A stretch of DNA of 64,000 bases from Massilia sp. YIM B02769 (GCF_030411995.1 NZ_JASNRC010000002.1:124001-188000), one strand, 5' to 3'; numbered from the stretch's first letter, positions 9,428-17,896 are shown. Notes: generated from the letters alone by a model not told the origin. A program made the numbers and translations.

Positions 9428-9700
9428 ATGGCCCGCACCGTCAATTGCATCAAACTCAAGAAGGAAGCCGAAGGCCTGGACTTCCCGCCCGTGCCAGGCG
9501 AAATGGGCAAGAAGCTCTACATGCAGGTTTCGAAGGAAGCCTGGCAGGCATGGCTGAAGCACCAGACCATGCTGATCAACGAAAACCGCCTGAACCTGGC
9601 CGACGACCGTGCGCGCAAGTACCTGGCCACGCAAATGGAAAAGCACTTCTTCGGCGAAGGCGCGGACCAGGCCGTCGGCTACGTGCCGCCGACCGCGTAA
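9428..9700 (+). CDS. yggX: YggX-family Fe(2+)-trafficking / oxidative damage protection protein
   Basis: 90 residues, full length for the family. Diagnostic features are the N-terminal [20 protein letters not shown], with the conserved Cys7, then [18 protein letters not shown] and MEKHFFGEG. YggX protects iron-sulfur clusters and limits Fenton damage in enterobacteria. It is cytoplasmic and has no membrane segment. AGGAG lies 9 bases before the ATG. It is probably co-transcribed with argA and converges on the DUF488 gene seven bases downstream. Confidence 0.95.
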   Translation: MARTVNCIKLKKEAEGLDFPPVPGEMGKKLYMQVSKEAWQAWLKHQTMLINENRLNLADDRARKYLATQMEKHFFGEGADQAVGYVPPTA

Positions 9701-9706
9701 GCCCGG

Positions 9707-10255
9707 CTAAAACAATCCCAGCTGCTCGCCACCCTGTGGCGGGTAGCTGATGCGGGTGCCCTCCACCCGCGCGAACGGCGTCAGCGCATGCGGACGCCGT
9801 TGTTGTTTGTCGACGATGTCTTCCACCGCCACCCCGCGCACCAGCAGCGCATCGGCCACCAGCGCACGGTGGCATTGCGCCGGCGACGCTTCGGCGCACA
9901 TCAGCGCGCAGCGCGTGCCGGCGGCCAGGCCGATCACGGTCTCCAGGTTGCTCTCGAACTGCGGCGTCGCCATGTAGTCGGCAAAACCCTGGAAGCCCGC
10001 GTTGCGCCAGCCGCCGTTGGGCGAGCCGGGGCGCGGGTGGCGCAGGCCGCCCAGGCCCGGCAAAGCGCGGTAGGCGATGCCGGCCGCGCGCAATGCTTGC
10101 GGCAACTGGTCTTGTCCGAATTGCGGGTTGTAGCGCGACTTGGGCACGGTGCGGATATCGAGCACGCAGGCGATCTCGTTCAGGCGCAGCAGGTCGATGA
10201 ATTCCTCGATCGACCGGTTGGAATGGCCGATGGTGCAGACGGTGTGCGTGCTCAC
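9707..10255 (-). CDS. DUF488 domain-containing protein
   Basis: 182 residues from a GTG with GGAG seven bases upstream. The DUF488 signature is clear: TIGHSNRSIEEFIDLL near the N-terminus, then VLDIRTVPKSRYNPQF, GLGGLR and CAEASPAQCHR. These are the conserved Arg, Tyr and Cys/His positions of the family. DUF488 proteins are small cytoplasmic proteins of unknown biochemical role, suspected from their Cys/His arrangement to bind metal or nucleotide. Starting further upstream would place translated sequence in the palindromic repeat at 10.3 kb, so the GTG is preferred. Confidence 0.9.
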   Translation of the reverse strand: MSTHTVCTIGHSNRSIEEFIDLLRLNEIACVLDIRTVPKSRYNPQFGQDQLPQALRAAGIAYRALPGLGGLRHPRPGSPNGGWRNAGFQGFADYMATPQFESNLETVIGLAAGTRCALMCAEASPAQCHRALVADALLVRGVAVEDIVDKQQRRPHALTPFARVEGTRISYPPQGGEQLGLF

Positions 10256-10313
10256 TGTGGACTCCGACGGGATGAGGCCCGATTGTCGCGCAGCTGGTCG
10301 AACGGCGGCGCGG

Positions 10314-10416
10314 CGTAGGGTGGATGGGTCTCCCATCCACGCGTCCAGACAGAGCATGCGCTGTCGCAGTGCCCGACTCAGTTGAACGCGTGGAAGGCGG
10401 AGCCTTCCACCCTACG
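10314..10416. repeat. Pair of inverted palindromic repeats, locus 2
   Basis: Unit 1 (10314-10343) reads CGTAGGG-TGGATGGG-tct-CCCATCCA-CGCG. Unit 2 (10387-10416) is in the opposite orientation: CGCG-TGGAAGGC-gga-GCCTTCCA-CCCTACG. The outer sequences agree between units while the inner stems differ yet remain fully paired. The spacer is 43 bp. The element lies between DUF488 and the membrane protein gene. Confidence 0.8.
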
Positions 10417-10425
10417 CACAACCGT

Positions 10426-11115
10426 TCAGTGGACGGTGTCGGCCGTCCGCACAGGCGCGGCGACCGGCGCCCGGTAGCGCAGCACGATGCCCTGCGCCAC
10501 CACCAGCCCGATATAGCCGACCAGTTCCGACAGTTCTTCCAGCACCTGCGAATGCGCGATCCAGTCGCGTGCAAAGGCCGGCACATGCCCTTCGCCGGCG
10601 CTCGAACCGAACGCGGCGCCGAGCACGATGACGACGCACATCCACGGGAAGCCTTTACCCGCGACCACGCGCTTCAGGTAGCGGTGCACGCCGTGGCGCC
10701 AGCCGGTCGCGAACGCGGCCAGCAGCAGCACGCCGGCGATGGCCGGCACCAGCGGCCGATAGAACAGCACGCGCGACGAATAGACCGGTCCTTCGGGCCC
10801 GAAACCCAGCGGCGGCAGGAACACGGCGCCCCAGCTCAGCTCGCGGCCCGCCAGCAGGAACCAGACCGGCATCGCGCACAGGCCCAGCATGGCTGCGCCG
10901 TCCCTTAAGCCGCGCCGCCAGGCCTGGCCGGCAAACACCAGGCCCGCCAGCAAGACCACGACCTGCGCATTTTCGATCACGCCGTTTTCCCAGCTCCATT
11001 CGAGGGGGATGACGCGCGACAGCGGAAAGCAGAGGAACAGGCAAAGCAGCAGGAGGCGCTGCACGTGGGTCCGGTGCGGGTCGCTACGGTCTAGCCAAGA
11101 GAACATCGAATGCAT
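10426..11115 (-). CDS. Multi-pass membrane protein of unknown function, copy A
   Basis: 229 residues with about six hydrophobic segments. It is clearly homologous over its whole length to the gene immediately upstream (11132-11827). Shared motifs are DPHRxxxQR, WENGVxEN-QVVVLLAG, GRExSWGAVFLPPLGFGP, GVHRxLK, GFPWMCVVIVLGAAxGS, GEGHxPxFARD and a C-terminal LEE. The E-N-G-x-x-E and R-E-x-S-W-G motifs recall a broad set of uncharacterised bacterial membrane proteins with EDG..E and GEEISWG signatures; that link is from memory. No signal peptide or lipobox. The genes are 16 bases apart and surely co-transcribed, with copy B first. Confidence 0.75.
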   Translation of the reverse strand: MHSMFSWLDRSDPHRTHVQRLLLLCLFLCFPLSRVIPLEWSWENGVIENAQVVVLLAGLVFAGQAWRRGLRDGAAMLGLCAMPVWFLLAGRELSWGAVFLPPLGFGPEGPVYSSRVLFYRPLVPAIAGVLLLAAFATGWRHGVHRYLKRVVAGKGFPWMCVVIVLGAAFGSSAGEGHVPAFARDWIAHSQVLEELSELVGYIGLVVAQGIVLRYRAPVAAPVRTADTVH

Positions 11116-11131
11116 GGAATTTCCGAACCGC

Positions 11132-11827
11132 TCAGTTAACCGCGCCGGCTTGCGTCACGCCGGCAGCGGCCTTCACCGGCGCCTTGTAGCGCAACAGCAC
11201 GCTCTGCGCCGTCACCATCGCCAGGTAGCCGACGCACTCGGCCATTTCTTCCAGCACCTCGGAACGGTCGACCAGGTCGCGCGCAAAGCCCGGCAAATGG
11301 CCTTCGCCGATGGTCGAGCCGAGCGCCGCGCCGAGCACGATCACGACGCACATCCAGGGGAAGGCACGGTGCGCGACGATGCTCTTCAGGTGGCGGTGCA
11401 CGCCGGTGCGCCAGCCAACCGCCAGCGAACCCAGCACCAGCAGGCCGGCCACGAAGGGCACCGCGGGCCGGTAAGGGAGGATGCTGGACGAATAGATCGG
11501 ACCATCCGGGCCGAAGCCCAGCGGCGGCAGGAACACGGCGCCCCAGCTCATCTCGCGGCCGGCCAGGATCATCCAGACCGGCATCGCGCACAGGGCCAGC
11601 ATGGACGACGCATCCTTCGGCTTGCGCAGCCAGCCGCGGCAGGCAAAGAACAGGCCGGCCAGCAAGACCACGACCTGGGTGTTTTCGACGACGCCGTTTT
11701 CCCAGCCCCAGTCGACCGGGACCATACGCGAGAGCGGATAGCACAGGAACAGGCACAGCAACAGGAAGCGCTGCAGGGTGACCCGATGCGGATCGGCCCT
11801 GTCGAGGTAGGCGGAAAGTGGATTCAT
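11132..11827 (-). CDS. Multi-pass membrane protein of unknown function, copy B
   Basis: 231 residues from the ATG at 11827; a TTG at 11836 would add three. Same architecture and motifs as copy A, indicating tandem duplication followed by clear divergence. The most conserved stretches between the copies are the charged or aromatic motifs (WENGV, GREMSWGAVF, GEGH) rather than the hydrophobic helices, which suggests an active or binding site at the membrane surface. The gene is preceded by a perfect palindrome, TGACTG-aa-CAGTCA, centred about 50 bases upstream, so it may be under a repressor. No regulator gene is adjacent. Confidence 0.75.
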   Translation of the reverse strand: MNPLSAYLDRADPHRVTLQRFLLLCLFLCYPLSRMVPVDWGWENGVVENTQVVVLLAGLFFACRGWLRKPKDASSMLALCAMPVWMILAGREMSWGAVFLPPLGFGPDGPIYSSSILPYRPAVPFVAGLLVLGSLAVGWRTGVHRHLKSIVAHRAFPWMCVVIVLGAALGSTIGEGHLPGFARDLVDRSEVLEEMAECVGYLAMVTAQSVLLRYKAPVKAAAGVTQAGAVN

Positions 11828-11873
11828 GGATGGCAAGGACGGACCGGCGCGGCCTGGCGGCGGCGCCTAAAAA

Positions 11874-11887
11874 TGACTGAACAGTCA
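11874..11887. promoter_or_regulatory. Perfect palindrome upstream of the duplicated membrane genes
   Basis: TGACTG-aa-CAGTCA, embedded in A-rich sequence about 50 bases upstream of copy B's start. Its size and symmetry fit a TetR- or similar dimeric-repressor operator. The responsible regulator is not evident in the neighbourhood. Confidence 0.5.
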
Positions 11888-11975
11888 GTAAAATCCGACA
11901 ATATACACGATTCGTATGTTCCTGAGATTAGAACATTGCCGGAGGCCAATCAAGCTTGCGGAATGTGTCGCATCC

Positions 11976-12311
11976 CTACATCTTGCGGCACTGGCGCAGC
12001 TCGCACCGTGCCATGAACACCTTGCCATCAGCACATTGCATACGGTAGACCTCGACCGGCCCTTCCGCGGTCACCAGGCCGGCGCCGCCCGTGCCGGTGC
12101 AAGCGTACTGGCGCGCCAGCTGCTCGACCGTGTTCGACGATACGCCCACGCGATACGGGACGCGCTCGATCGGCACGCTGCCCGCGTCGACGGGGCCGGC
12201 AGGCCGGGCCGCCGTTTGCACCGGCGCCGCAGCCACGGGCATGGGTTGGGACTTGAACATCGTGCAGCCACCCACCAGGACCAGGGCTGTCAGCGCCAGC
12301 AGTCGTTTCAT
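11976..12311 (-). CDS. Small lipoprotein, unknown function
   Basis: 111 residues. The signal peptide ends in a lipobox (LVGGC, Cys16), so the mature protein should be lipid-anchored, probably in the outer membrane. An Ala/Pro-rich linker follows. The C-terminal domain carries four cysteines (YACTG, MQCADG, RCELRQC), which could form two disulfides in the periplasm. Its start lies 17 bases downstream of the rpiA stop, so the two genes are probably one transcript. No known family is recognised. Confidence 0.8.
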   Translation of the reverse strand: MKRLLALTALVLVGGCTMFKSQPMPVAAAPVQTAARPAGPVDAGSVPIERVPYRVGVSSNTVEQLARQYACTGTGGAGLVTAEGPVEVYRMQCADGKVFMARCELRQCRKM

Positions 12312-12327
12312 CGCGTCTCCGTCGATA

Positions 12328-13005
12328 TCAGAAGGACAGGGTCTTCACGCCGTCGGCGGTGCCGAGCAGGCAGACATTCGCGCCGCGCTGGGCGAACAGG
12401 CCGACCGCGATCACGCCGACGATGCCGTTGATCTGCGTTTCCAGCGCCACCGGATCGGCGATTGCCAGGCCGGCGACGTCGATGATCTCGCCGCCGTTGT
12501 CGGTGATGAAAGCGTCCGTCGTGCCCGCCTTGGTGCGCAGGCGCGGCTGGCCGCCGAGTGCCGCCAGCTGGCGGATCACGGCCGCGCGCGCCATCGGGAT
12601 CACTTCCACCGGCAGCGGGAAGTTACCCAGCGTCGGCACCAGCTTCGAGCCGTCGGCGATGCACACGAATTGCTTCGAGACCGAGGCCACGATCTTCTCG
12701 CGCGTGAGGGCCGCGCCGCCGCCCTTGATCATCGCGCCTGCATCGGTGATCTCGTCGGCGCCGTCGATGTAGACGGCGATAGCCTCCACCTCGTTCAGGT
12801 CGAACACCGGGATGCCGTGGCCGCGCAGGCGCGCCGCGGTCGCTTCCGACGAGGCGACCGTGCCCTTGATGCGGTCCTTGATCTTCGCCAGTTCGTCGAT
12901 GAAGAAGTTGGCCGTCGAGCCGGTGCCCACGCCGATGATTTCGCCATCGACCACGTAGTCGATGGCGGCGCGTGCGACGGCTTGCTTGAGTTCGTCCTGA
13001 GTCAT
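12328..13005 (-). CDS. rpiA: Ribose-5-phosphate isomerase A
   Basis: 225 residues, normal for RpiA. Diagnostic motifs: [15 protein letters not shown] near residues 27-41 (phosphate loop), DGADEI with the catalytic acid, [14 protein letters not shown] with the catalytic Lys, and IADGSK. It interconverts ribose-5-phosphate and ribulose-5-phosphate in the non-oxidative pentose phosphate pathway, which complements zwf and tal elsewhere in the window. The ATG at 13005 is chosen because the upstream in-frame extension is Arg-rich and unlike the family. The gene is divergent from the MacA-type exporter. Confidence 0.96.
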   Translation of the reverse strand: MTQDELKQAVARAAIDYVVDGEIIGVGTGSTANFFIDELAKIKDRIKGTVASSEATAARLRGHGIPVFDLNEVEAIAVYIDGADEITDAGAMIKGGGAALTREKIVASVSKQFVCIADGSKLVPTLGNFPLPVEVIPMARAAVIRQLAALGGQPRLRTKAGTTDAFITDNGGEIIDVAGLAIADPVALETQINGIVGVIAVGLFAQRGANVCLLGTADGVKTLSF

Positions 13006-13222
13006 GATGATTCGCTTGGATGGTGGGAAATGGCGACATTTTAACGGATCGTCCTGCCCTCTTCTTTCTTTCGCTGCGGCTTTTACCGGCATTGATCGCC
13101 AGGCGGGCGTGCATATCCGATTTCGCGGCATGCATATCCAGAATGCATTGCTGAAACAACAAAAATATCTGACACTTGTTCAAAATTAATCATAAGCACT
13201 GGATTTTGACAGGCGGAACGGG

Positions 13223-14449
13223 ATGAAGATCTTTACGAAAAAGCGTGTTGTCGTGGCCGTCCTCCTGCTCGGCGCCGGCGCGGTGGCGCTGGCCATCGTC
13301 AACCGCAGCAAGGCGCCGACGGTGCCGCCGCTGAAGTACCGCGTCGCCACCGTCGATACCGGCAGCATCACCCACACCGTCACCGCCACCGGCACCATCA
13401 ACCCGGTGGCCCTGATCAACGTCGGCTCGCAGGTCTCGGGCACCGTGGTCGAGCTGAAGGCCGACTTCAACGACCGCGTGAAAAAGGGGCAGGTGCTGCT
13501 CAAGCTCGACCCGACCATCTTCAATGCCCAGGTCGGCCAGGCGCGCGCCAGCCTGGCATCCAGCCAGGCCTCGCTCAGCCTGGCGCAGGCCAACTACGAA
13601 CGCAACCGCCAGCTGGTGGCGCAGAATTTCGTCTCGAGCTCGGCCCTCGACCAATCGCGCCGCGAACTCGACGTGGCGCGCGCCAACATCCTGCTGGCCA
13701 AGGCCCAGGTCGACCGCGCCCAGGCCGACCTCGACAACAGCGTGATCCGCAGCCCGATCGACGGCGTGGTCATCAAGCGCACCATCGACCTCGGCCAGAC
13801 CGTGGCCGCCTCGTTCAATACGCCGAACCTGTTCCAGATCGCCCAGGATCTGACCAAGATGCAGATCGACACCAGCGTATCGGAAGCCGACGTCGGCGCG
13901 CTGAAGAACGGCCTGCCGGGGCGCTTCGTGGTCGACGCCTATCCGAACCGCGAATTCAACGCCACCATGCGCCAGTTCCGCCTGGCGCCGAACGTGGTGC
14001 AGAACGTCGTCACCTACAACGTCGTGCTCGACGTCGACAACGTGGACGAACTGCTGAAACCCGGCATGACGGCCCAGGTGCGGCTGGTGGTCGACAACCG
14101 GCCGAAGGCGCTGCGCATCCCGACGGCGGCGCTGCGCTTCCGCCTGTCCGACGAGGAGCAGGAAAAGGAACGCAAGGCCGAACGCGAGGCCGATCAAAAG
14201 AAGCAGGAGGCGAGCAAGAGCGCGACGCTGGCCCAGGCGCCCGCGCTGGACGACGACCTGGCGCTGCAGGACCGCAGCGAGACGGCGCGCCTGTTCAAGA
14301 TCTACAAGCTCGACGCCGCCAACCAGCCGAAGCCGGTGGACGTGCGCATCGGCCTGTCGAACTTCCGCTATACCGAAATCGTGAGCGGCGACCTGAAGGC
14401 GGGCGAGCGCGTGGTCACGCGTTCGCTGGCGCCAAGCCAGGACATGTGA
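13223..14449 (+). CDS. MacA-type periplasmic adaptor (HlyD/membrane-fusion protein)
   Basis: 408 residues. An N-terminal anchor helix (about residues 9-28) is followed by a lipoyl half (GSQVSGTVVELKADFNDRVK), a coiled-coil hairpin (about 100-170), the second lipoyl half (SPIDGVVIKRTIDLGQTV) and beta-barrel domains. It should link an inner-membrane MacB-type transporter to an outer-membrane channel. An odd feature is a charged insertion of about 45 residues near 310-355 (EEQEKERKAEREADQKKQEA) inside the membrane-proximal region, predicted to be helical. The stop overlaps the next start by one base (TGATG), so translation is coupled. Confidence 0.92.
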   Translation: MKIFTKKRVVVAVLLLGAGAVALAIVNRSKAPTVPPLKYRVATVDTGSITHTVTATGTINPVALINVGSQVSGTVVELKADFNDRVKKGQVLLKLDPTIFNAQVGQARASLASSQASLSLAQANYERNRQLVAQNFVSSSALDQSRRELDVARANILLAKAQVDRAQADLDNSVIRSPIDGVVIKRTIDLGQTVAASFNTPNLFQIAQDLTKMQIDTSVSEADVGALKNGLPGRFVVDAYPNREFNATMRQFRLAPNVVQNVVTYNVVLDVDNVDELLKPGMTAQVRLVVDNRPKALRIPTAALRFRLSDEEQEKERKAEREADQKKQEASKSATLAQAPALDDDLALQDRSETARLFKIYKLDAANQPKPVDVRIGLSNFRYTEIVSGDLKAGERVVTRSLAPSQDM

Positions 14450-15222
14450 TGCCGGGCGCAGCGAGCAAGGCACTGATCGACATCCGCGCCGTCACCAAGA
14501 GCTACTTTTCGGGCAGCGTCGAAACGAAGGTGCTGTTCGGCGTCGACTTGCAGGTCGAGCGCGGCGACTTCATCGCGGTGATGGGCCAGTCGGGCTCCGG
14601 CAAGTCGACCCTGATGAACATCCTCGGCTGCCTCGACCAGGCCACCGGCGGCGACTATTTCCTCGACGGCGAAAATACCCTCGCCCTCAGCCGCGCGCAA
14701 TTGGCCGAGATCCGCAACCGCACCATCGGCTTCGTGTTCCAGAGCTTTAACCTCATCAAGCGCATGAGTGTGGCGGAGAACGTGGCGCTGCCGCTGATCT
14801 ACGCCGGCGTGCCGCGCGGGCGCGCCCTGGCCAAGGCCGCGGTCGAACTCGAGCGCGTGGGCCTGGCCGACTTCGGCAAGCGCACTCCGAACCAGCTCTC
14901 GGGCGGCCAGCAGCAGCGCGTAGCGATCGCGCGCGCCCTGGTCGGCGACCCGCCGCTGATCCTGGCCGACGAACCGACCGGGAATCTCGACACCCAGACC
15001 AGCGACGAGATCATGCGCGGGTTCCAGGCATTGAACCGCGAGCGCGGCATCACCATCGTGCTGGTCACCCACGAACCCGACATCGCGGCCTGGAGCCGGC
15101 GCCTGGTGCGCCTGAAGGATGGCCGCGTGCTGTACGACGGCCCGGCGCAGGAAGGCCTGCGCCAGCTGGCCGCCAGCCACGAGCACCTGGTGCATGGGCA
15201 AACGCAGGAGAGCGAGGCATGA
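14449..15222 (+). CDS. MacB-type ABC transporter ATPase
   Basis: 257 residues. Walker A GQSGSGKST at 46-54, Q-loop FVFQSFNLI near 96-104, signature LSGGQ at 150-154, Walker B LILADE at 170-175, and a switch histidine in LVTHEPD. The LolD/MacB subfamily pattern is clear. In E. coli MacB the ATPase is fused to the permease; here it is a separate protein. It should energise the permease encoded next, with the adaptor upstream, to drive export across the envelope. The start overlaps the adaptor stop and the stop overlaps the permease start by four bases (ATGA). A GTG at 14446 is a possible alternative start. Confidence 0.95.
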   Translation: MPGAASKALIDIRAVTKSYFSGSVETKVLFGVDLQVERGDFIAVMGQSGSGKSTLMNILGCLDQATGGDYFLDGENTLALSRAQLAEIRNRTIGFVFQSFNLIKRMSVAENVALPLIYAGVPRGRALAKAAVELERVGLADFGKRTPNQLSGGQQQRVAIARALVGDPPLILADEPTGNLDTQTSDEIMRGFQALNRERGITIVLVTHEPDIAAWSRRLVRLKDGRVLYDGPAQEGLRQLAASHEHLVHGQTQESEA

Positions 15223-16442
15223 AACTCCTGCAAGTGATCGTCGAAGCCTTCCGCTCGATGGCGGCCAATCGCCTGCGCACGGCCTTGACCATGCTCGGCA
15301 TCGTGATCGGCATCGCGTCCGTGGTGCTGATGCTGGCCCTGGGCGACACCATGCAGCGCTTCATCGCCAAGGAACTGCAGGCGCTGGGCACCAACATGGT
15401 CTACGTGTTCCCGGGCGGCGACCGCACGCAGGCCCAGCGCATGCGCGCCGGCGCCGCACCTTCGCTGACCGTGGCCGACGCCGAAGCCCTGAACCGCCTG
15501 CCGGGTTTGTCGGGCGCGGCGCCGGCGCTGCAGGGCAGCTTCAAGCTCGCCGCCGGCAACGAGACCTCGTCCAGCCTGGTGTTCGGCATCACGCCGACCA
15601 TGTTCAAGATCCGTAACTGGAAGGTCGACCAGGGCAGCATGTTCACCGACGAGGACGTACGCTCGGCCGCGCGCACCGTGGTCATAGGCCAGAAGGTGGC
15701 CGACCAGTTCTTCTACCGGCTCGACCCGCTCGGGCGCTACCTGCGCATCGAGAACGTGGCGTTCCAGGTAGTGGGGGTATTGCAGGGCGAAGGGCGCCAG
15801 ATCGACGGCGGCGACTTGTCGGAGATGGTGCTGGTGCCGATCACGGCGGCGCGCGCCTACATGGTGCGCGGCCCCTTCCCCGACAACGTGCACTACATCG
15901 CGGCCCAGGGCCGCTCGGAAGCGGCGCTGAACGACGCCATCGAGGACATGAAGGAAGCGCTGCGCGACCGCCACCGCATCAAGCTCGACGACCCGGACGA
16001 CTTCAAGGTGCAGAACATGGCCACCTTTGCCGCCACCGGCGCCAAGATCAGCACCGGCATCGCCGCCCTGCTCGGCGTGATCGGCGGGATCTCGCTGCTG
16101 GTGGGCGGCATCGGCATCATGAACATCATGCTGGTGTCGGTAACCGAGCGCACCCGCGAGATCGGCATCCGCATGGCCATCGGCGCCAAGCCGCGCGACA
16201 TCTTGCTGCAGTTCCTGGTCGAGGCGGTGGTGATCTGCCTGGCCGGCGCGGCGGTCGGCATCGTGATCGCGGCGCTGGGCGCGGCGGCGGTGACGGCATT
16301 CGCCGAATTCGAGGTCTCGGTCGGGCTGAAGGCCGTGATCGTGGCCTGCGCCTTTGCCAGCGCGGTCGGCGTGTTCTTCGGCTTTTATCCGGCAAGGCGG
16401 GCGTCGCGCCTGCTGCCGGTGGATTGCCTGCGCCACGAATAA
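15219..16442 (+). CDS. MacB-type ABC transporter permease (FtsX family)
   Basis: 407 residues with the MacB layout: a first transmembrane helix near residues 20-42 (TALTMLGIVIGIASVVLML), a large periplasmic MacB_PCD domain (about 45-245), then three C-terminal helices containing GIGIMNIMLVSVTERTREIG and MAIGAKPRDILLQFL, the FtsX signature. It does not transport across the membrane itself but transmits mechanical movement to the periplasmic adaptor (mechanotransmission). It forms one operon with the two preceding genes. No outer-membrane partner is encoded here, so a general TolC-like channel would be needed. Confidence 0.94.
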   Translation: MKLLQVIVEAFRSMAANRLRTALTMLGIVIGIASVVLMLALGDTMQRFIAKELQALGTNMVYVFPGGDRTQAQRMRAGAAPSLTVADAEALNRLPGLSGAAPALQGSFKLAAGNETSSSLVFGITPTMFKIRNWKVDQGSMFTDEDVRSAARTVVIGQKVADQFFYRLDPLGRYLRIENVAFQVVGVLQGEGRQIDGGDLSEMVLVPITAARAYMVRGPFPDNVHYIAAQGRSEAALNDAIEDMKEALRDRHRIKLDDPDDFKVQNMATFAATGAKISTGIAALLGVIGGISLLVGGIGIMNIMLVSVTERTREIGIRMAIGAKPRDILLQFLVEAVVICLAGAAVGIVIAALGAAAVTAFAEFEVSVGLKAVIVACAFASAVGVFFGFYPARRASRLLPVDCLRHE

Positions 16443-16470
16443 TCAACCAACGCCAACCCAAGGGAATCGT

Positions 16471-17373
16471 ATGAGCTTCACGCTGTTTTCGCGCCGTACC
16501 TTCATCGCCGCGGCACTGGCCGCCGGCGCCGTCCTGCCGGTCGCCGGCGCGCTGGCCGCACCCTTCGCCTCGGAGCGCATCACGGTGCGCACCGAAGGCA
16601 GCGGTCCGGACGTGATCCTGATCCCGGGCCTGAACTCGTCGCCGCGCACCTGGGCCTCGACCGTGGCCGCCGTGCCGGGCTACCGCTACCACCTGGTGCA
16701 GGTGTCGGGCTTCGCCGGCCAGCCGGCGGGCGCCAACAAGGAAGGCAATGTGGCCGCGCCGGTGGCCGAGGAAGTCGCACGCTACATCAAGGAGTCGAAC
16801 CTGAAGGCGCCGGCAGTGATCGGCCACTCGATGGGCGGCACGATCGGCATGATGCTGGCGGCGCGCCATCCGGACAGTTTGTCGCGCCTGATGGTGGTCG
16901 ACATGTTCCCTTACCTGGGCATGTTCTTCGCCGGACCGGGCGCCGGAACCGACAAGGTGACGGCGGTGGCCGACCAGGTTGCCGCCGGCATGCGCGCGGC
17001 CAGTGCCGACCAGCGCCGCGAACGCGCCAACGCCACCATCGTCGGCATGGTCGACACCGAATCGATGCGTGCAGGCGCCATCAGCGACTCGATGTCGAGC
17101 GACGCCGATGTCGGCATCCGCGCCTACCGCGAGCTGATCGTCACCAACCTGATTCCCGAACTGCAGAACATCGCGGTGCCGGTGACGGTGCTCTACATCC
17201 AGCCGAAGACGGTGCCGATCCCGGCCGCGCAGTTCGACGCCGCCTACAAGGGCGCCTATTCGCCGGTAAAGGCGCTGACCCTGACCCGCATCCCCGACAG
17301 CGCCCACTTCATCATGTGGGACCAGCCGGCGCGCTTCCAGGTCGAGATGAAGCGCTTCCTCAGTGGCCAATAA
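16471..17373 (+). CDS. Exported alpha/beta hydrolase
   Basis: 300 residues. An N-terminal twin-arginine-like signal (SRRTFIAAAL, residues 7-16) leads to a cleavage site near ALA-A at about residue 30. The hydrolase core has the oxyanion region IPGLNSSPRTW, nucleophile elbow GHSMGG with Ser120, and a C-terminal catalytic His in DSAHFIMWDQP. A lid domain of about 80 residues (FAGPGAGTDK to the SDADVGIRAY region) is present. Family members include esterases, lipases and non-haem peroxidases; the substrate is unknown. It starts 29 bases after the permease stop and may be read through from the exporter operon. Confidence 0.88.
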   Translation: MSFTLFSRRTFIAAALAAGAVLPVAGALAAPFASERITVRTEGSGPDVILIPGLNSSPRTWASTVAAVPGYRYHLVQVSGFAGQPAGANKEGNVAAPVAEEVARYIKESNLKAPAVIGHSMGGTIGMMLAARHPDSLSRLMVVDMFPYLGMFFAGPGAGTDKVTAVADQVAAGMRAASADQRRERANATIVGMVDTESMRAGAISDSMSSDADVGIRAYRELIVTNLIPELQNIAVPVTVLYIQPKTVPIPAAQFDAAYKGAYSPVKALTLTRIPDSAHFIMWDQPARFQVEMKRFLSGQ

Positions 17374-17379
17374 ACAACG

Positions 17380-17475
17380 GGGGTCAGGTCTGACATTCGG
17401 ACACGGCCTCTGCTGTAACCTACCCGGACCGGCTCACTACGTTTGAGCTTGTGTCCGAATGTCAGACCTGACCCC
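17380..17475. repeat. 96-bp inverted repeat with 25-bp perfect arms
   Basis: Arms at 17380-17404 and 17451-17475 are exact reverse complements (outer end GGGGTCAGGTCTGACATTCG) around a 46-base centre. The sequence resembles the GGGGTCAG-type palindromes that accompany REP-associated tyrosine transposases in proteobacteria. No such transposase is in the window. The right arm reaches into the region just before the VOC gene and supplies a spurious in-frame ATG at 17459. Confidence 0.8.
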
Positions 17476-17494
17476 GGCTGTTGGGAGAATCGCC

Positions 17495-17896
17495 TTGTAC
17501 TCGCATGTTTTTGTCGGCGTCCACGACTTCGAGCGCGCCCTCTCGTTCTACACGCCGCTCATGGCCTTGCTCGGCAACCCGCTGCGCTTTTGCGACCGCG
17601 CGCGGCCCTGGGCCGGATGGCAATCGCAGCCGGGGCCGCGTCCGCTGTTCCTGATCGGCGCGCCGCACGACCGGATGGCGCACGCGGCGGGCAACGGGCA
17701 GATGGTGGCGTTCCTGGCGGCCAGCCGCGCGCTGGTAGACCGGGCCTACGCCCTGGCGCTGGCGCATGGCGGGACGAGCGAGGGCGCACCCGGGCTCCGG
17801 GCCGAATACCACCCGCATTATTACGGCGCGTACTTCAGGGACCCGGACGGCAACAAGCTGTGCGTCGTCTGCCATGAGGCGGAGCCAGGCTTGTGA
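17495..17896 (+). CDS. VOC family (glyoxalase/bleomycin-resistance fold) protein
   Basis: 133 residues from a TTG preceded by GGGAGA six bases upstream. From that start the protein begins YSHVFVGVHDFERALSFYTP, the normal first strand of a VOC protein. An upstream ATG at 17459 lies inside the inverted repeat and would add 12 repeat-derived residues. Later motifs are RPLFLIGAP, a central helix, and the C-terminal HPHYYGAYFRDPDGNKLCVV, which carries a typical metal-binding position and the DPDGN turn. These small enzymes act as metal-dependent lyases, isomerases or resistance proteins; the substrate is not deducible. Confidence 0.88.
   Translation: MYSHVFVGVHDFERALSFYTPLMALLGNPLRFCDRARPWAGWQSQPGPRPLFLIGAPHDRMAHAAGNGQMVAFLAASRALVDRAYALALAHGGTSEGAPGLRAEYHPHYYGAYFRDPDGNKLCVVCHEAEPGL

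Noticed and set aside
17459..17494. ATG start for the VOC protein inside the inverted repeat
   Set aside because: The added residues are repeat sequence; the TTG at 17495 has GGGAGA upstream and gives the family-typical N-terminus.
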